NCBI GenBank assembly: GCA_020439605.1
Contig: JAGQSI010000012.1
Location: forward strand, 3,443 to 16,398
Direction of reading: 5' to 3'
DNA from: Acidimicrobiales bacterium
GTDB lineage: Bacteria > Actinomycetota > Acidimicrobiia > Acidimicrobiales > Iamiaceae
Length of the DNA stretch: 12,956 bases
Positions 1 through 6,546 of the stretch are shown here, piece after piece. Made by a program: the position numbers and the translations under genes. The notes under the pieces are model-generated. The model did no database searches and was not told where the DNA came from. It was given only the letters and a program-made list of their open reading frames with translations. The first letter of the stretch is position 1, and each line of letters starts with the position of its first letter.

Positions 1-708
1 ATCCAGCTCGCTTCTAGAGGCTCGCAGCGTCAGGACCGCACCTTTGGCCTCTACCGTCTCGAGATACTCGCCGCCCTGGCCAATTCGGCACTGCTCTTCG
101 GCGTTGCCATCTACGTTCTGATCGAAGCACTACGACGCTTCGGTGATCCCGTCGAGGTACCCGGAACCACGGTTCTGGTGGTGGCAATCCTCGGGCTCAT
201 CGCCAACCTCATCGCATTTGCCCTACTGAGGGAAGGATCCAAGGAGAGCCTCAACGTCGAAGGTGCATACCTAGAGGTGCTCTCAGACACCATCGGATCT
301 GTGGGTGTGATCATCGGGGCAATCATGATCTCGATCACTGGATGGGCCTGGATCGATCCGATTGTCGGCGTGGCGATAGGTGCATGGATCTTGCCCCGTA
401 CCTATCGCCTCGGTGCTCAAGCGCTCCGAATTCTGGTTCAAGCCGCGCCTCCGGGGCTCGATCTTGGAGCCGTGAGCGCGAGTCTTGAGCAACTCCCGGG
501 AGTGATAGACGTACACGATCTTCACGTCTGGACTCTCACCTCGGACATGGAGGTGGCTAGCGCTCATGTGATGGTCAACGACAATGTGGACCATCACGGG
601 GTGCTCGATGCTGCTCGCGATGTCCTACAACGCGAGTACGGGATTTCCCACGCGACCTTGCAGGTTGAGCCAGCTAGTCACCACGGTTGCGACGACGTCT
701 CCTGGTAG
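1..708 (+). CDS. CDF-family cation efflux transporter, 3' part (CzcD/ZitB-like)
   Basis: This is the C-terminal 235 residues of a cation diffusion facilitator, an inner-membrane antiporter that exports Zn2+, Co2+, Cd2+ or similar divalent metals against protons. The frame is open from base 1, so the start and the first membrane segments are outside the window. Visible residues 13-47 (RTFGLYRLEILAALANS and on) are the typical loop and third membrane segment. Residues about 56-77 and 97-116 give further hydrophobic segments. The metal-site motif before the fifth segment reads YLEVLSD (residues 90-96), with Glu92 where many relatives have His, and Asp96. The cytoplasmic domain follows (LPGVIDVHDLHVWTLTSDMEV, residues 165-185) and ends in HATLQVEP plus a short His/Cys tail (HHGC). 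No His-rich loop is seen between the central segments. Family is certain; the metal is not readable. It converges on the S15 hydrolase gene, 22 bases apart. Confidence 0.93.
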   Translation: MQLASRGSQRQDRTFGLYRLEILAALANSALLFGVAIYVLIEALRRFGDPVEVPGTTVLVVAILGLIANLIAFALLREGSKESLNVEGAYLEVLSDTIGSVGVIIGAIMISITGWAWIDPIVGVAIGAWILPRTYRLGAQALRILVQAAPPGLDLGAVSASLEQLPGVIDVHDLHVWTLTSDMEVASAHVMVNDNVDHHGVLDAARDVLQREYGISHATLQVEPASHHGCDDVSW

Positions 709-730
709 TTCGCGCCAAGCCACAGACGTG

Positions 731-763
731 CTAGCCGTTGGTCTTGTTGACGAAACCAGCTAG
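731..763. terminator. Weak inverted repeat at the convergent gene ends, possible terminator
   Basis: The arms CTAGC (731-735) plus TGGT (739-742) pair with ACCA (755-758) plus GCTAG (759-763). This gives nine pairs with a three-base bulge and a twelve-base loop. It lies just after the stop of the CDF gene and covers the last codons and stop of the S15 hydrolase gene. There is no run of T on either strand, so an intrinsic terminator is only a suggestion. Confidence 0.22.
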
Positions 764-3058
764 TGGACGGCACGGATTGCCTCGCAGGCTCGGACATGCG
801 GGATAGCCCGTCGGTACCTCAACGCCGGCCACAACTGGCAGAGCGATCGATGATGGCCGGCCTTTGGAACGAGCGATCTCGTTGTCCTGGGTTCCATCGA
901 GCTGTACGAAACTCCACACCGGCCTGTCTCCGCCCGGCGCAGAGATGGTGAGCCTGAGTTTCGAGCCCTTACGGAAGGCATGACCGAAGGGATACACCTC
1001 AACACGAAGCTTCACGAACTTGCCCTTTGGCATTGGCTCGGCATCGGTTTCCAACTGTGTGATCAGCGGCTGCAGTTCACTCGAACGTTTCGTGTCGAGC
1101 TTTCGCTTGGACCCTCGAAGCCAACCCGACTGCACGTTCACCTCTTGGCCATCGGTTCGAACCTCGGACAGAGTGACTTGAATATCGGTATCGGTCTCTG
1201 AAGAACGCACCCACAAGTCCACGGAACCAGACCCGATCATGACGGTGTCCTTGTCGAAACTAGGAGTGGTGTAGACGAGCGACTTTCCATCCACTGGATA
1301 CGCCCAGTTGTAGGCGGGCAGACGGCTCCAGGAGTCTTCACCCTCCTTGAGGCTCACCTCTGGGCGAGCGCTCGGATCTGATTCGTAGGAATCGATCGAG
1401 CCAGCAGAGTCATCGGCAACCTCGGGTGCCGACTGGCTCAAGGAACCGTCGGGTCCAAGGAACCATCGCTGGGCGGCGGTCCCCTCAACCGGGTAGCGGT
1501 CGAAGCCGTGCTCAAAGGCCGCCGTGGGCACGCCGGCCTGCACTGTGGTGGCGCCTCCGTTGTCGAACAGCACCCTCACACGGTCACGTTCTGCCCAGTG
1601 TTCAAGGGCCTGTTCATAGGTGAGTCCGTCGAAGGTGCTTGAAGGAATGGGCATGGTTGCCGCTGCTGCATCGTCGTGGATTACCTCTCCGGTGACAACT
1701 TTCATCAACCCGCCAAGCCCCTTATCTGGCACCTCCTCGGCCACGAACAACTCGAGGAACTGCGTCCAGCCCTGCAACACGCTTGGTTCCGCGAGACCTT
1801 CGGTGTGATAGCCGTTCACCAGCGTGAACCAAGCCTGCTTGTTCTTGTCGAACTCCGGGATGAAAGTCGGAGCATGGCCACCAACTTGTTCGTCCTGCCA
1901 TGATGCAACCATGTACACAGGCACCTCGATCTGATCCACAAAGGTCTCAGGAGCAAACGAGTTACCGAGATTGTTGATGATCGGGAAGAACGGCATCACA
2001 TCTATCAACGAAGCAAGATCCAGGTTCTGACCCCGCATCTCAAGATTCTTGGCGCAGACCTCGTCTCCCTCGTCGATCTTCTTGTTGACCCATTCAGCAG
2101 GGCTTGGGTTCTGTGCCTGTTGATAGCGCTCGGCAATCCAGCTTCGAGCGAAACCCTTGTTCTGTATTCCGCCCGGCCACAGCAGAGCCCTGAAACCGTC
2201 GTCGTAGGCAGCCATGGGCGCAATGGCCGACAGGTGTGGAGGTTGAAGGGATGCGGCGTAGAGCATTGCCGTGGCGGGATAGGAAATGCCGACCATCCCA
2301 ACCTTGTTTCCCTTGACCCAATCCTGGGCCGCAACACTCTCCACGACGTCATATCCATCAACGGCCTGTGAGTCCTCCCACAGTTGCATGGAACCACCCG
2401 AGCAACCCGATCCACGGATGTTCACTCCCACCGTTGCGAACCCGAGTTGAGCTGCAAGGGTCTTGGAGATTGTGACGGTAGAGGGCGTTGGACTCGCTGG
2501 GTCATAGCCCGAGTACTCGACAACGGTTGGATACGGTCCGTCTTCGATCGGTCCGGGCAGAGTCACGTTGGCGGCCAGTTTCGTACCGTCGCGAGTGGTC
2601 AGGTACTGGTATCCCTCTACGAGTTCCTGACTGTCATAGAAGGCCTGGGTCGGGTGGAAATCCTTTGCGGTGACGGTCAGAGTTTTGGATTGCTCGGAAC
2701 CATCTACACGCGCTACCCGGTAACCCTCACCGGCATCTATATAGCGAAAGACAAGAGCACCCCGCTCATCTGCTTGCCGTTGCTTGACGAGGTGAACCTT
2801 TCCAACCTCGTCAATCTTTTGGGTTTCAACCACCTCACCGGAACCGTCAAGAAGTTGGTAGGTGGCCTTCGGTTCATCGAGTAGCCAGATCTGATTGGTG
2901 CCGGCGTGGGCCTCGAGAGTCTCGGGAGCGTCGAGTTGGCTCGACTCCTTCGAATCAGCAGCATTGGAGTCCGAGGTGCACGCCCCCAACATTGATGAAA
3001 CCAACGCCAATGACACCGCCCCAGCAATCAACCCATGACGGCGTCGACCCATAATCAC
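731..3058 (-). CDS. CocE/NonD-type S15 hydrolase, exported lipoprotein
   Basis: Predicted serine hydrolase of the X-Pro dipeptidyl-peptidase/CocE family, 775 residues. The family cleaves X-Pro dipeptides, acyl esters or amides; the substrate cannot be read here. The N-terminus is a lipoprotein signal: Arg-rich start (GRRRH), a hydrophobic stretch, then lipobox LGAC with Cys27, so the enzyme should be membrane-anchored outside the cytoplasm. Residues about 150-430 hold the alpha/beta-hydrolase core: VGVNIRGSGCSGG, the nucleophile elbow GISYPA with Ser259, Asp389 in WQDEQVGG and His418 in NGYHTEG. The C-terminal third (about 530-760) fits the jelly-roll domain of the family. The start is GTG at 3058 because a strong ribosome site, GAGGGGG at 3064-3070, lies five bases before it. 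This site would fall inside the coding region of the longer GTG start at 3076. ATG at 3052 is the alternative. The aldo/keto reductase gene lies 67 bases upstream on the same strand, so cotranscription is possible. Confidence 0.9.
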   Translation of the reverse strand: MIMGRRRHGLIAGAVSLALVSSMLGACTSDSNAADSKESSQLDAPETLEAHAGTNQIWLLDEPKATYQLLDGSGEVVETQKIDEVGKVHLVKQRQADERGALVFRYIDAGEGYRVARVDGSEQSKTLTVTAKDFHPTQAFYDSQELVEGYQYLTTRDGTKLAANVTLPGPIEDGPYPTVVEYSGYDPASPTPSTVTISKTLAAQLGFATVGVNIRGSGCSGGSMQLWEDSQAVDGYDVVESVAAQDWVKGNKVGMVGISYPATAMLYAASLQPPHLSAIAPMAAYDDGFRALLWPGGIQNKGFARSWIAERYQQAQNPSPAEWVNKKIDEGDEVCAKNLEMRGQNLDLASLIDVMPFFPIINNLGNSFAPETFVDQIEVPVYMVASWQDEQVGGHAPTFIPEFDKNKQAWFTLVNGYHTEGLAEPSVLQGWTQFLELFVAEEVPDKGLGGLMKVVTGEVIHDDAAAATMPIPSSTFDGLTYEQALEHWAERDRVRVLFDNGGATTVQAGVPTAAFEHGFDRYPVEGTAAQRWFLGPDGSLSQSAPEVADDSAGSIDSYESDPSARPEVSLKEGEDSWSRLPAYNWAYPVDGKSLVYTTPSFDKDTVMIGSGSVDLWVRSSETDTDIQVTLSEVRTDGQEVNVQSGWLRGSKRKLDTKRSSELQPLITQLETDAEPMPKGKFVKLRVEVYPFGHAFRKGSKLRLTISAPGGDRPVWSFVQLDGTQDNEIARSKGRPSSIALPVVAGVEVPTGYPACPSLRGNPCRPLAGFVNKTNG

Positions 3059-3063
3059 ATTTA

Positions 3064-3070
3064 CCCCCTC
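3064..3070 (-). promoter_or_regulatory. Ribosome binding site of the S15 hydrolase
   Basis: GAGGGGG on the minus strand, five bases before GTG at 3058 and eleven before ATG at 3052. It decides the start, since translation from GTG 3076 would run through it. Confidence 0.6.
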
Positions 3071-3125
3071 GAGCACCCCTTGCGCTCGGACCAGCAGACT
3101 ACCCCAAACCGACTAGGTGTCGGTA

Positions 3126-4109
3126 TTACCCGTGCTGCCAGAACCGGTTTGAGAGACCACCAGCCTTGAGAAGCGATGCCTCATCGAGGCGAGCAACTTG
3201 CTCCTCACTCAGCGAGATCTTCAGTGCACCAGCATTGTCCGTGGCCTGGTCATGATTCTTTGCGCCGGGGATAGGCACCGCGCCTTTGGCCATGATCCAA
3301 GCCAGCGCGATCTGACCTGGCGTTGCTTCATGGGCATCTGCCAACTCGCGCACCACTCGCACCACCTCGTCAACCTTCTCCATTGGATAGTTGGAGAAGG
3401 TTCTTGTTGATGGAGGTGGATTGGTTGCCGAGTACTTACCGGTGAGTCGGCCTTGACCAAGTGGAGAATAGGCCAGTGGAACAACTCCCAGATCTCTGCA
3501 GGTCTCCAATAGTCCAGAGGTCTCCGGTATGCGGCGAAGTAGTGAGAACTCGATCTGATTGGTGGCTAGTGCCAACCCCCGTTTGGAGAGCTGCTCCGCA
3601 AAAGAACGGGTCTCTCGAACGGAGTAGTTGGACACTCCGATTGCGCCGATCAACCCCTCACTGTGAGCGGCAGTCATGGCTTCAGCTAGAGCACCATGAC
3701 CTCTAAGCGAGACCGGGCCATGGACCTGATAGAGGTCTACCTTCTCAAGTCCAAGACGTTCCAGCGATGCCCGCAGGGACTTGAGGAGTTGAGACCTGAC
3801 GTTGATCTTCCATGGATATGGAAAAAACTTGCTGGCGATCTGGACCTTCGCAGCCCTTTGTGGATCTCCCGCCAGTAGTCGACCGATAATGCGTTCGCTC
3901 TCGCCTGCGCCGTAAACCTCGGCGGTGTCGAAGAAAGTGGCTCCCATATCGATCGATGCGCGCCATGCTTCGCCGATGGTGTCCTCGGTGAGCGATGTGT
4001 CATAGGAACCCATGCCCCAAACCTTGGAATCTCCCCATGCCCAAGTGCCCACTCCGAGTCTGGGAATTGTGGTGGCGGAACCGGCTAGTTGAAACCCAAG
4101 ATCACCCAT
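3126..4109 (-). CDS. Aldo/keto reductase
   Basis: NAD(P)H-dependent oxidoreductase of the aldo/keto reductase superfamily, cytoplasmic, reducing a carbonyl to an alcohol; the substrate is not readable. With the start at ATG 4109 it has 327 residues, normal for the family. The catalytic tetrad is complete: Asp61 (FFDTAEVYG), Tyr66 in the same motif, Lys94 (IASKFF) and His130 (LYQVHGP). Later barrel strands are also typical: IGVSNYS, TNQIEFSLL, PLAYSPLGQGRLTGKY, and the cofactor-binding AVPIPGAKNHDQATDN near the C-terminus. The layout resembles the group with plant-type and auxin-induced-like reductases. The open frame continues upstream to 4265, but those residues look unlike any AKR N-terminus and would overlap the divergent nuclease gene, so 4109 is preferred. 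No strong ribosome site is seen before it. It is the first gene of a possible two-gene unit with the S15 hydrolase downstream. Confidence 0.94.
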   Translation of the reverse strand: MGDLGFQLAGSATTIPRLGVGTWAWGDSKVWGMGSYDTSLTEDTIGEAWRASIDMGATFFDTAEVYGAGESERIIGRLLAGDPQRAAKVQIASKFFPYPWKINVRSQLLKSLRASLERLGLEKVDLYQVHGPVSLRGHGALAEAMTAAHSEGLIGAIGVSNYSVRETRSFAEQLSKRGLALATNQIEFSLLRRIPETSGLLETCRDLGVVPLAYSPLGQGRLTGKYSATNPPPSTRTFSNYPMEKVDEVVRVVRELADAHEATPGQIALAWIMAKGAVPIPGAKNHDQATDNAGALKISLSEEQVARLDEASLLKAGGLSNRFWQHG

Positions 4110-4175
4110 GGCTGAACCGTACCTGCATCGGTGCTCTACGGTGAACGTAACGAGGTGGACGATGGATATTGGCCA

Positions 4176-4982
4176 ATGATTTTCAACAAACTCGCAATCT
4201 TGGCCATTGGCCTTGTAGCGCTGAGCACCAGTTGCACCGTGGTCATTGATGAGTCCGCTGATCAATCAACGCAGCCCAACCAGCCAACCTCGAGCGTCGA
4301 CACAACTGTTGTCACTTCGCCGTCCACATCAGCTTCGCCATCGTCTAGTTCCACGTCGCCCACCCCCTCGACCACATCCACGCCATCCGCCACCACATCG
4401 CAACAGCTTCCCGTTGGCGATGTTCCGATCCAACTCCCAGACCTAGGAGCCGCCGGGTTGGTCGACCGTCTGCAGGTCGCACCCGAGGATTCATCCATCC
4501 CCAAATATGAGCGGGACCGGTTTGGTAACGGGTGGGACTACAACTACCAAAGCGGTTGTAACACCAGGGAACTGGTTCTTATTGAAGAATCGTTGATCCC
4601 TGCAGAAGTTGACGACCGCTGTCGCCCAACGCTTGGACGTTGGCGATCGGCCTACGACGCCGTGGTGACCACAGATATCGCAGACCTACAGATCGATCAT
4701 TTCGTGGCTCTCGCAAACGCGTGGAGATCAGGTGCATGGAGATGGAGCGACGAACAACGTCGCGCGTATGCAAACGATCTCACGAGCCCAGATACTTTGA
4801 TCGCTGTAAGCGGACGGTCCAACCAGTCGAAGCAGGACTCGTCGCCAGACGAATGGATGCCTTCGGATAGGCAGAGTTGGTGTAGCTACGCGCAGACCTG
4901 GGTGCGCGTCAAGGCCCGTTGGCAACTAAGCGTTACCCCCGCAGAGAAGTCCGCGTTGGTGTCCTTGCTGTCGAACTGCTGA
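4176..4982 (+). CDS. Exported HNH nuclease-like protein, DUF1524/GmrSD C-terminal type
   Basis: Predicted secreted or membrane-anchored HNH-fold nuclease of 268 residues. Residues 1-20 are a hydrophobic export signal ending LSTSC. Cys20 could be a lipid attachment site, but Ser-Thr-Ser before it is not a canonical lipobox. Residues 28-78 form a Ser/Thr/Pro-rich, low-complexity linker. The globular part (about 85-268) shows the actinobacterial DUF1524 pattern: GCNTRELVL, LQIDHFVALANAWRSGAW with Asp174-His175 as the likely catalytic pair, then VSGRSNQSKQDSSPDEWMP (Asn216, Lys219) and CSYAQTWVRVKARW. Cys128, 149, 236 and 268 could form two disulfides, which suits an extracytoplasmic place. Inferred role: degradation of extracellular nucleic acid for nutrients or defence; no substrate is proven. 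The start at ATG 4176 places the signal at the N-terminus, though its ribosome site is weak. GTG 4155 is an alternative, with fifteen or so odd residues avoided by choosing 4176. Confidence 0.85.
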   Translation: MIFNKLAILAIGLVALSTSCTVVIDESADQSTQPNQPTSSVDTTVVTSPSTSASPSSSSTSPTPSTTSTPSATTSQQLPVGDVPIQLPDLGAAGLVDRLQVAPEDSSIPKYERDRFGNGWDYNYQSGCNTRELVLIEESLIPAEVDDRCRPTLGRWRSAYDAVVTTDIADLQIDHFVALANAWRSGAWRWSDEQRRAYANDLTSPDTLIAVSGRSNQSKQDSSPDEWMPSDRQSWCSYAQTWVRVKARWQLSVTPAEKSALVSLLSNC

Positions 4983-5044
4983 ACCTGTCGCCCAAGCTAA
5001 GCCATCCCTGCTCAAGCGGTGACCAAGCACTACTCAAGCGCTGC

Positions 5045-5067
5045 CGGCCACGTTTCGAGGTTGGCCG
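5045..5067. terminator. Hairpin between convergent genes, possible two-way terminator
   Basis: The 97-base gap between the nuclease and glycosidase stop codons contains CGGCCA (5045-5050) pairing with TGGCCG (5062-5067), six perfect GC-rich pairs around an eleven-base loop. It could end transcripts from both sides. There is no T run on either side, so support is modest. The rest of the gap shows only two copies of CTCAAGCG (5011-5018 and 5033-5040). Confidence 0.3.
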
Positions 5068-5079
5068 AGAGTGTTGGCT

Positions 5080-6453
5080 CTAGGCAGGCTCTGTGCTTTT
5101 CGCCTCGAGCAAACGCTGGAACCAGTAGCCGCTGTCCTTGATGGTTCTGACCTGAGTGTCAAAGTCCACGTGAACCAGGCCAAAGCGTGGGACATAGCCC
5201 TCGGCCCACTCAAAGTTGTCCATCAAGGACCACGAGAAGTAGCCGCCGACGGGAACACCGTCTTGTATTGCACGGCGAAGCTCACGCAGATGGGCCTCAT
5301 AGAAGGCGATACGGCGTGAGTCGTGGACCCGACCGTCTACTACGTGGTCAGGGAAGGCTGCACCGTTCTCTGTCACGTAGAGCTTTGGCACCGCGTTGTA
5401 TGAGTTCCAACGAGTTAGTGCTTCGTGGAGTCCATCTGGCTGAACTTCCCAACCCATCGCGGTGATCTCGTATTCACGGTGATTGCGGCTGATCCATGGC
5501 ACACCGCGCAGCATCGGCACCGGCCAAGGCTTGACCATCTGACGCTGGTAGTACTGCACGCCTACGAAGTCCCAGTCCACACGAATGTCCTGGTCGTCGC
5601 CGGGCTTGAGGTAACGGTCGATCCCACGAAGCAATGGAGCGTCATCCACCGGGTAACCCATACCCATATTCGGTTCCCAAAAGATCCGGTTGGAGATGGC
5701 GTCGATGCTTGCCTTGGCCTTGCGATCACGCTCGGTATTGCCAACCGTGCGCATGGGTGTCACGACGTGGGTGGTTCCAACATTGGCGTCCTCAACGTTG
5801 GCACGCACCACCCGCGCACCAACCGCTTCGCAAAGGTTCACATGGTGTGCAGCAGCCAGGTATTTGCGCAAGGAACGATTGCCGGGAGCGTGGGTTCCCA
5901 GTAGATGACCGATGAGAACAAACGAGCAGGGCTCGTTGAAGACCATCCAGTTCTTGACGCGGTCCCCGAGGCGAGCGGTAACCACATCTACGTACTCCTC
6001 GAACCAGCCAAGCACCGAACGGTTGGTCCAGCCGCCTTGGTCTTGAAGTACCTGGGGAAAGTCCCAGTGATAGAGGGTGACCCATGGCTCCACACCCTGT
6101 TCCAGGCAGGAGTCAACCAGGCGGTCATAGAAGTCGAGGCCGCGTTCTTCTACCCGACCCACACCATTGGGCAGCACCCGTGGCCATGAGATGGAGAAGC
6201 GCTGAGCATCAAAACCCATTTCCTTGACCAACGCTGTGTCTGAGTCATAGCGGTTGTAGAAGTCGCAAGCGGTATCACCGTTTGCCTTGCCACGAATTCG
6301 CCCACCGCCATGGGTGAAGGTGTCCCAGATCGACAATCCTTTGCCGTCGGCCTTCCAAGAACCCTCAACCTGATAGCTGGCGTGAGCAACGCCCCAAGTG
6401 AAGTTTTCTCCGAAATCAGCTTTGGTGAGATCCGTCTTTGGCAAATCGGTCAT
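5080..6453 (-). CDS. Glycoside hydrolase family 1 beta-glycosidase
   Basis: Retaining beta-glycosidase of family GH1, 457 residues, the usual length, with no export signal, so cytoplasmic. It should split beta-glucosides or related beta-glycosides of imported oligosaccharides. The N-terminus has the family signature FTWGVAHASYQVEGSWKADGKG (residues 18-39) followed by SIWDTF. The acid/base glutamate is Glu174 in MVFNEPCSF and the nucleophile is Glu362 in LYVTENGAA. FSISWPRVLP (87-96), TLYHWDFPQ (126-134) and FSWSLMDNFEWAEGY (406-420) form the sugar-binding site. No truncation or lost key residue is seen. The start at ATG 6453 puts the signature at the right distance from the N-terminus. The ribosome site is poor, and the best promoter-like boxes end only a few bases before the start, so a very short leader is possible. 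An upstream palindrome may regulate it. Confidence 0.96.
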   Translation of the reverse strand: MTDLPKTDLTKADFGENFTWGVAHASYQVEGSWKADGKGLSIWDTFTHGGGRIRGKANGDTACDFYNRYDSDTALVKEMGFDAQRFSISWPRVLPNGVGRVEERGLDFYDRLVDSCLEQGVEPWVTLYHWDFPQVLQDQGGWTNRSVLGWFEEYVDVVTARLGDRVKNWMVFNEPCSFVLIGHLLGTHAPGNRSLRKYLAAAHHVNLCEAVGARVVRANVEDANVGTTHVVTPMRTVGNTERDRKAKASIDAISNRIFWEPNMGMGYPVDDAPLLRGIDRYLKPGDDQDIRVDWDFVGVQYYQRQMVKPWPVPMLRGVPWISRNHREYEITAMGWEVQPDGLHEALTRWNSYNAVPKLYVTENGAAFPDHVVDGRVHDSRRIAFYEAHLRELRRAIQDGVPVGGYFSWSLMDNFEWAEGYVPRFGLVHVDFDTQVRTIKDSGYWFQRLLEAKSTEPA

Positions 6454-6456
6454 ATA

Positions 6457-6484
6457 GCCATAATGACCTACGCGAGTGGGTCAA
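6457..6484 (-). promoter_or_regulatory. Candidate promoter of the GH1 gene
   Basis: On the minus strand TTGACC (6484-6479) is followed after 16 bases by TATGGC (6462-6457), four bases or fewer before the ATG at 6453. The -35 box is good and the -10 box is weak. A start site at the usual distance would fall on or inside the first codon, implying a leaderless message or a different -10. The -35 box shares its first three bases with the palindrome at 6482-6508. Confidence 0.3.
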
Positions 6485-6508
6485 ATACCAACCGACGGTA
6501 GGTATTTG
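6482..6508. promoter_or_regulatory. 27-base near-perfect palindrome, candidate operator of the GH1 gene
   Basis: Arms CAAATACC (6482-6489) and GGTATTTG (6501-6508) are perfect complements. After one A/A mismatch the symmetry continues with ACC (6491-6493) and GGT (6497-6499) around the centre GAC. Eleven of twelve position pairs match. It lies 29 bases before the glycosidase start and touches its best -35 box. There is no T run after it on the minus strand, which speaks for a repressor site rather than a terminator of the protease gene. The regulator is not in the window. Confidence 0.5.
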
Positions 6509-6517
6509 TGGATCTGG

Positions 6518-6540
6518 GTGCTCGCGGGGTTCTCGAACAC
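6518..6540 (-). terminator. Hairpin after the protease gene, possible terminator
   Basis: Plus-strand arms GTGCTCG (6518-6524) and CGAACAC (6534-6540) pair in six of seven positions. In the minus-strand RNA the seventh is a G-U wobble, giving a seven-pair stem. It begins six bases after the protease stop. No U tract follows, so termination is uncertain. Confidence 0.3.
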
Positions 6541-6546
6541 AGGTGT

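Noticed and set aside
2384-2884. A 166-codon open frame on the plus strand inside the S15 hydrolase gene
   Set aside because: It is antisense to a well-supported gene and its translation has no recognisable domain or composition typical of a protein.
4110-4265. Longer N-terminus of the aldo/keto reductase up to 4265
   Set aside because: The added 52 residues are unlike the family and would overlap the divergent nuclease gene; ATG 4109 gives the normal length.
5011-5040. Two CTCAAGCG copies as a CRISPR-like or integration repeat
   Set aside because: Only two eight-base copies, 22 bases apart, with no further unit; chance is sufficient.
5425-5904. A 159-codon open frame on the plus strand inside the GH1 gene
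   Set aside because: It lies opposite conserved catalytic blocks of the glycosidase; the openness follows from the codon use of the real gene.
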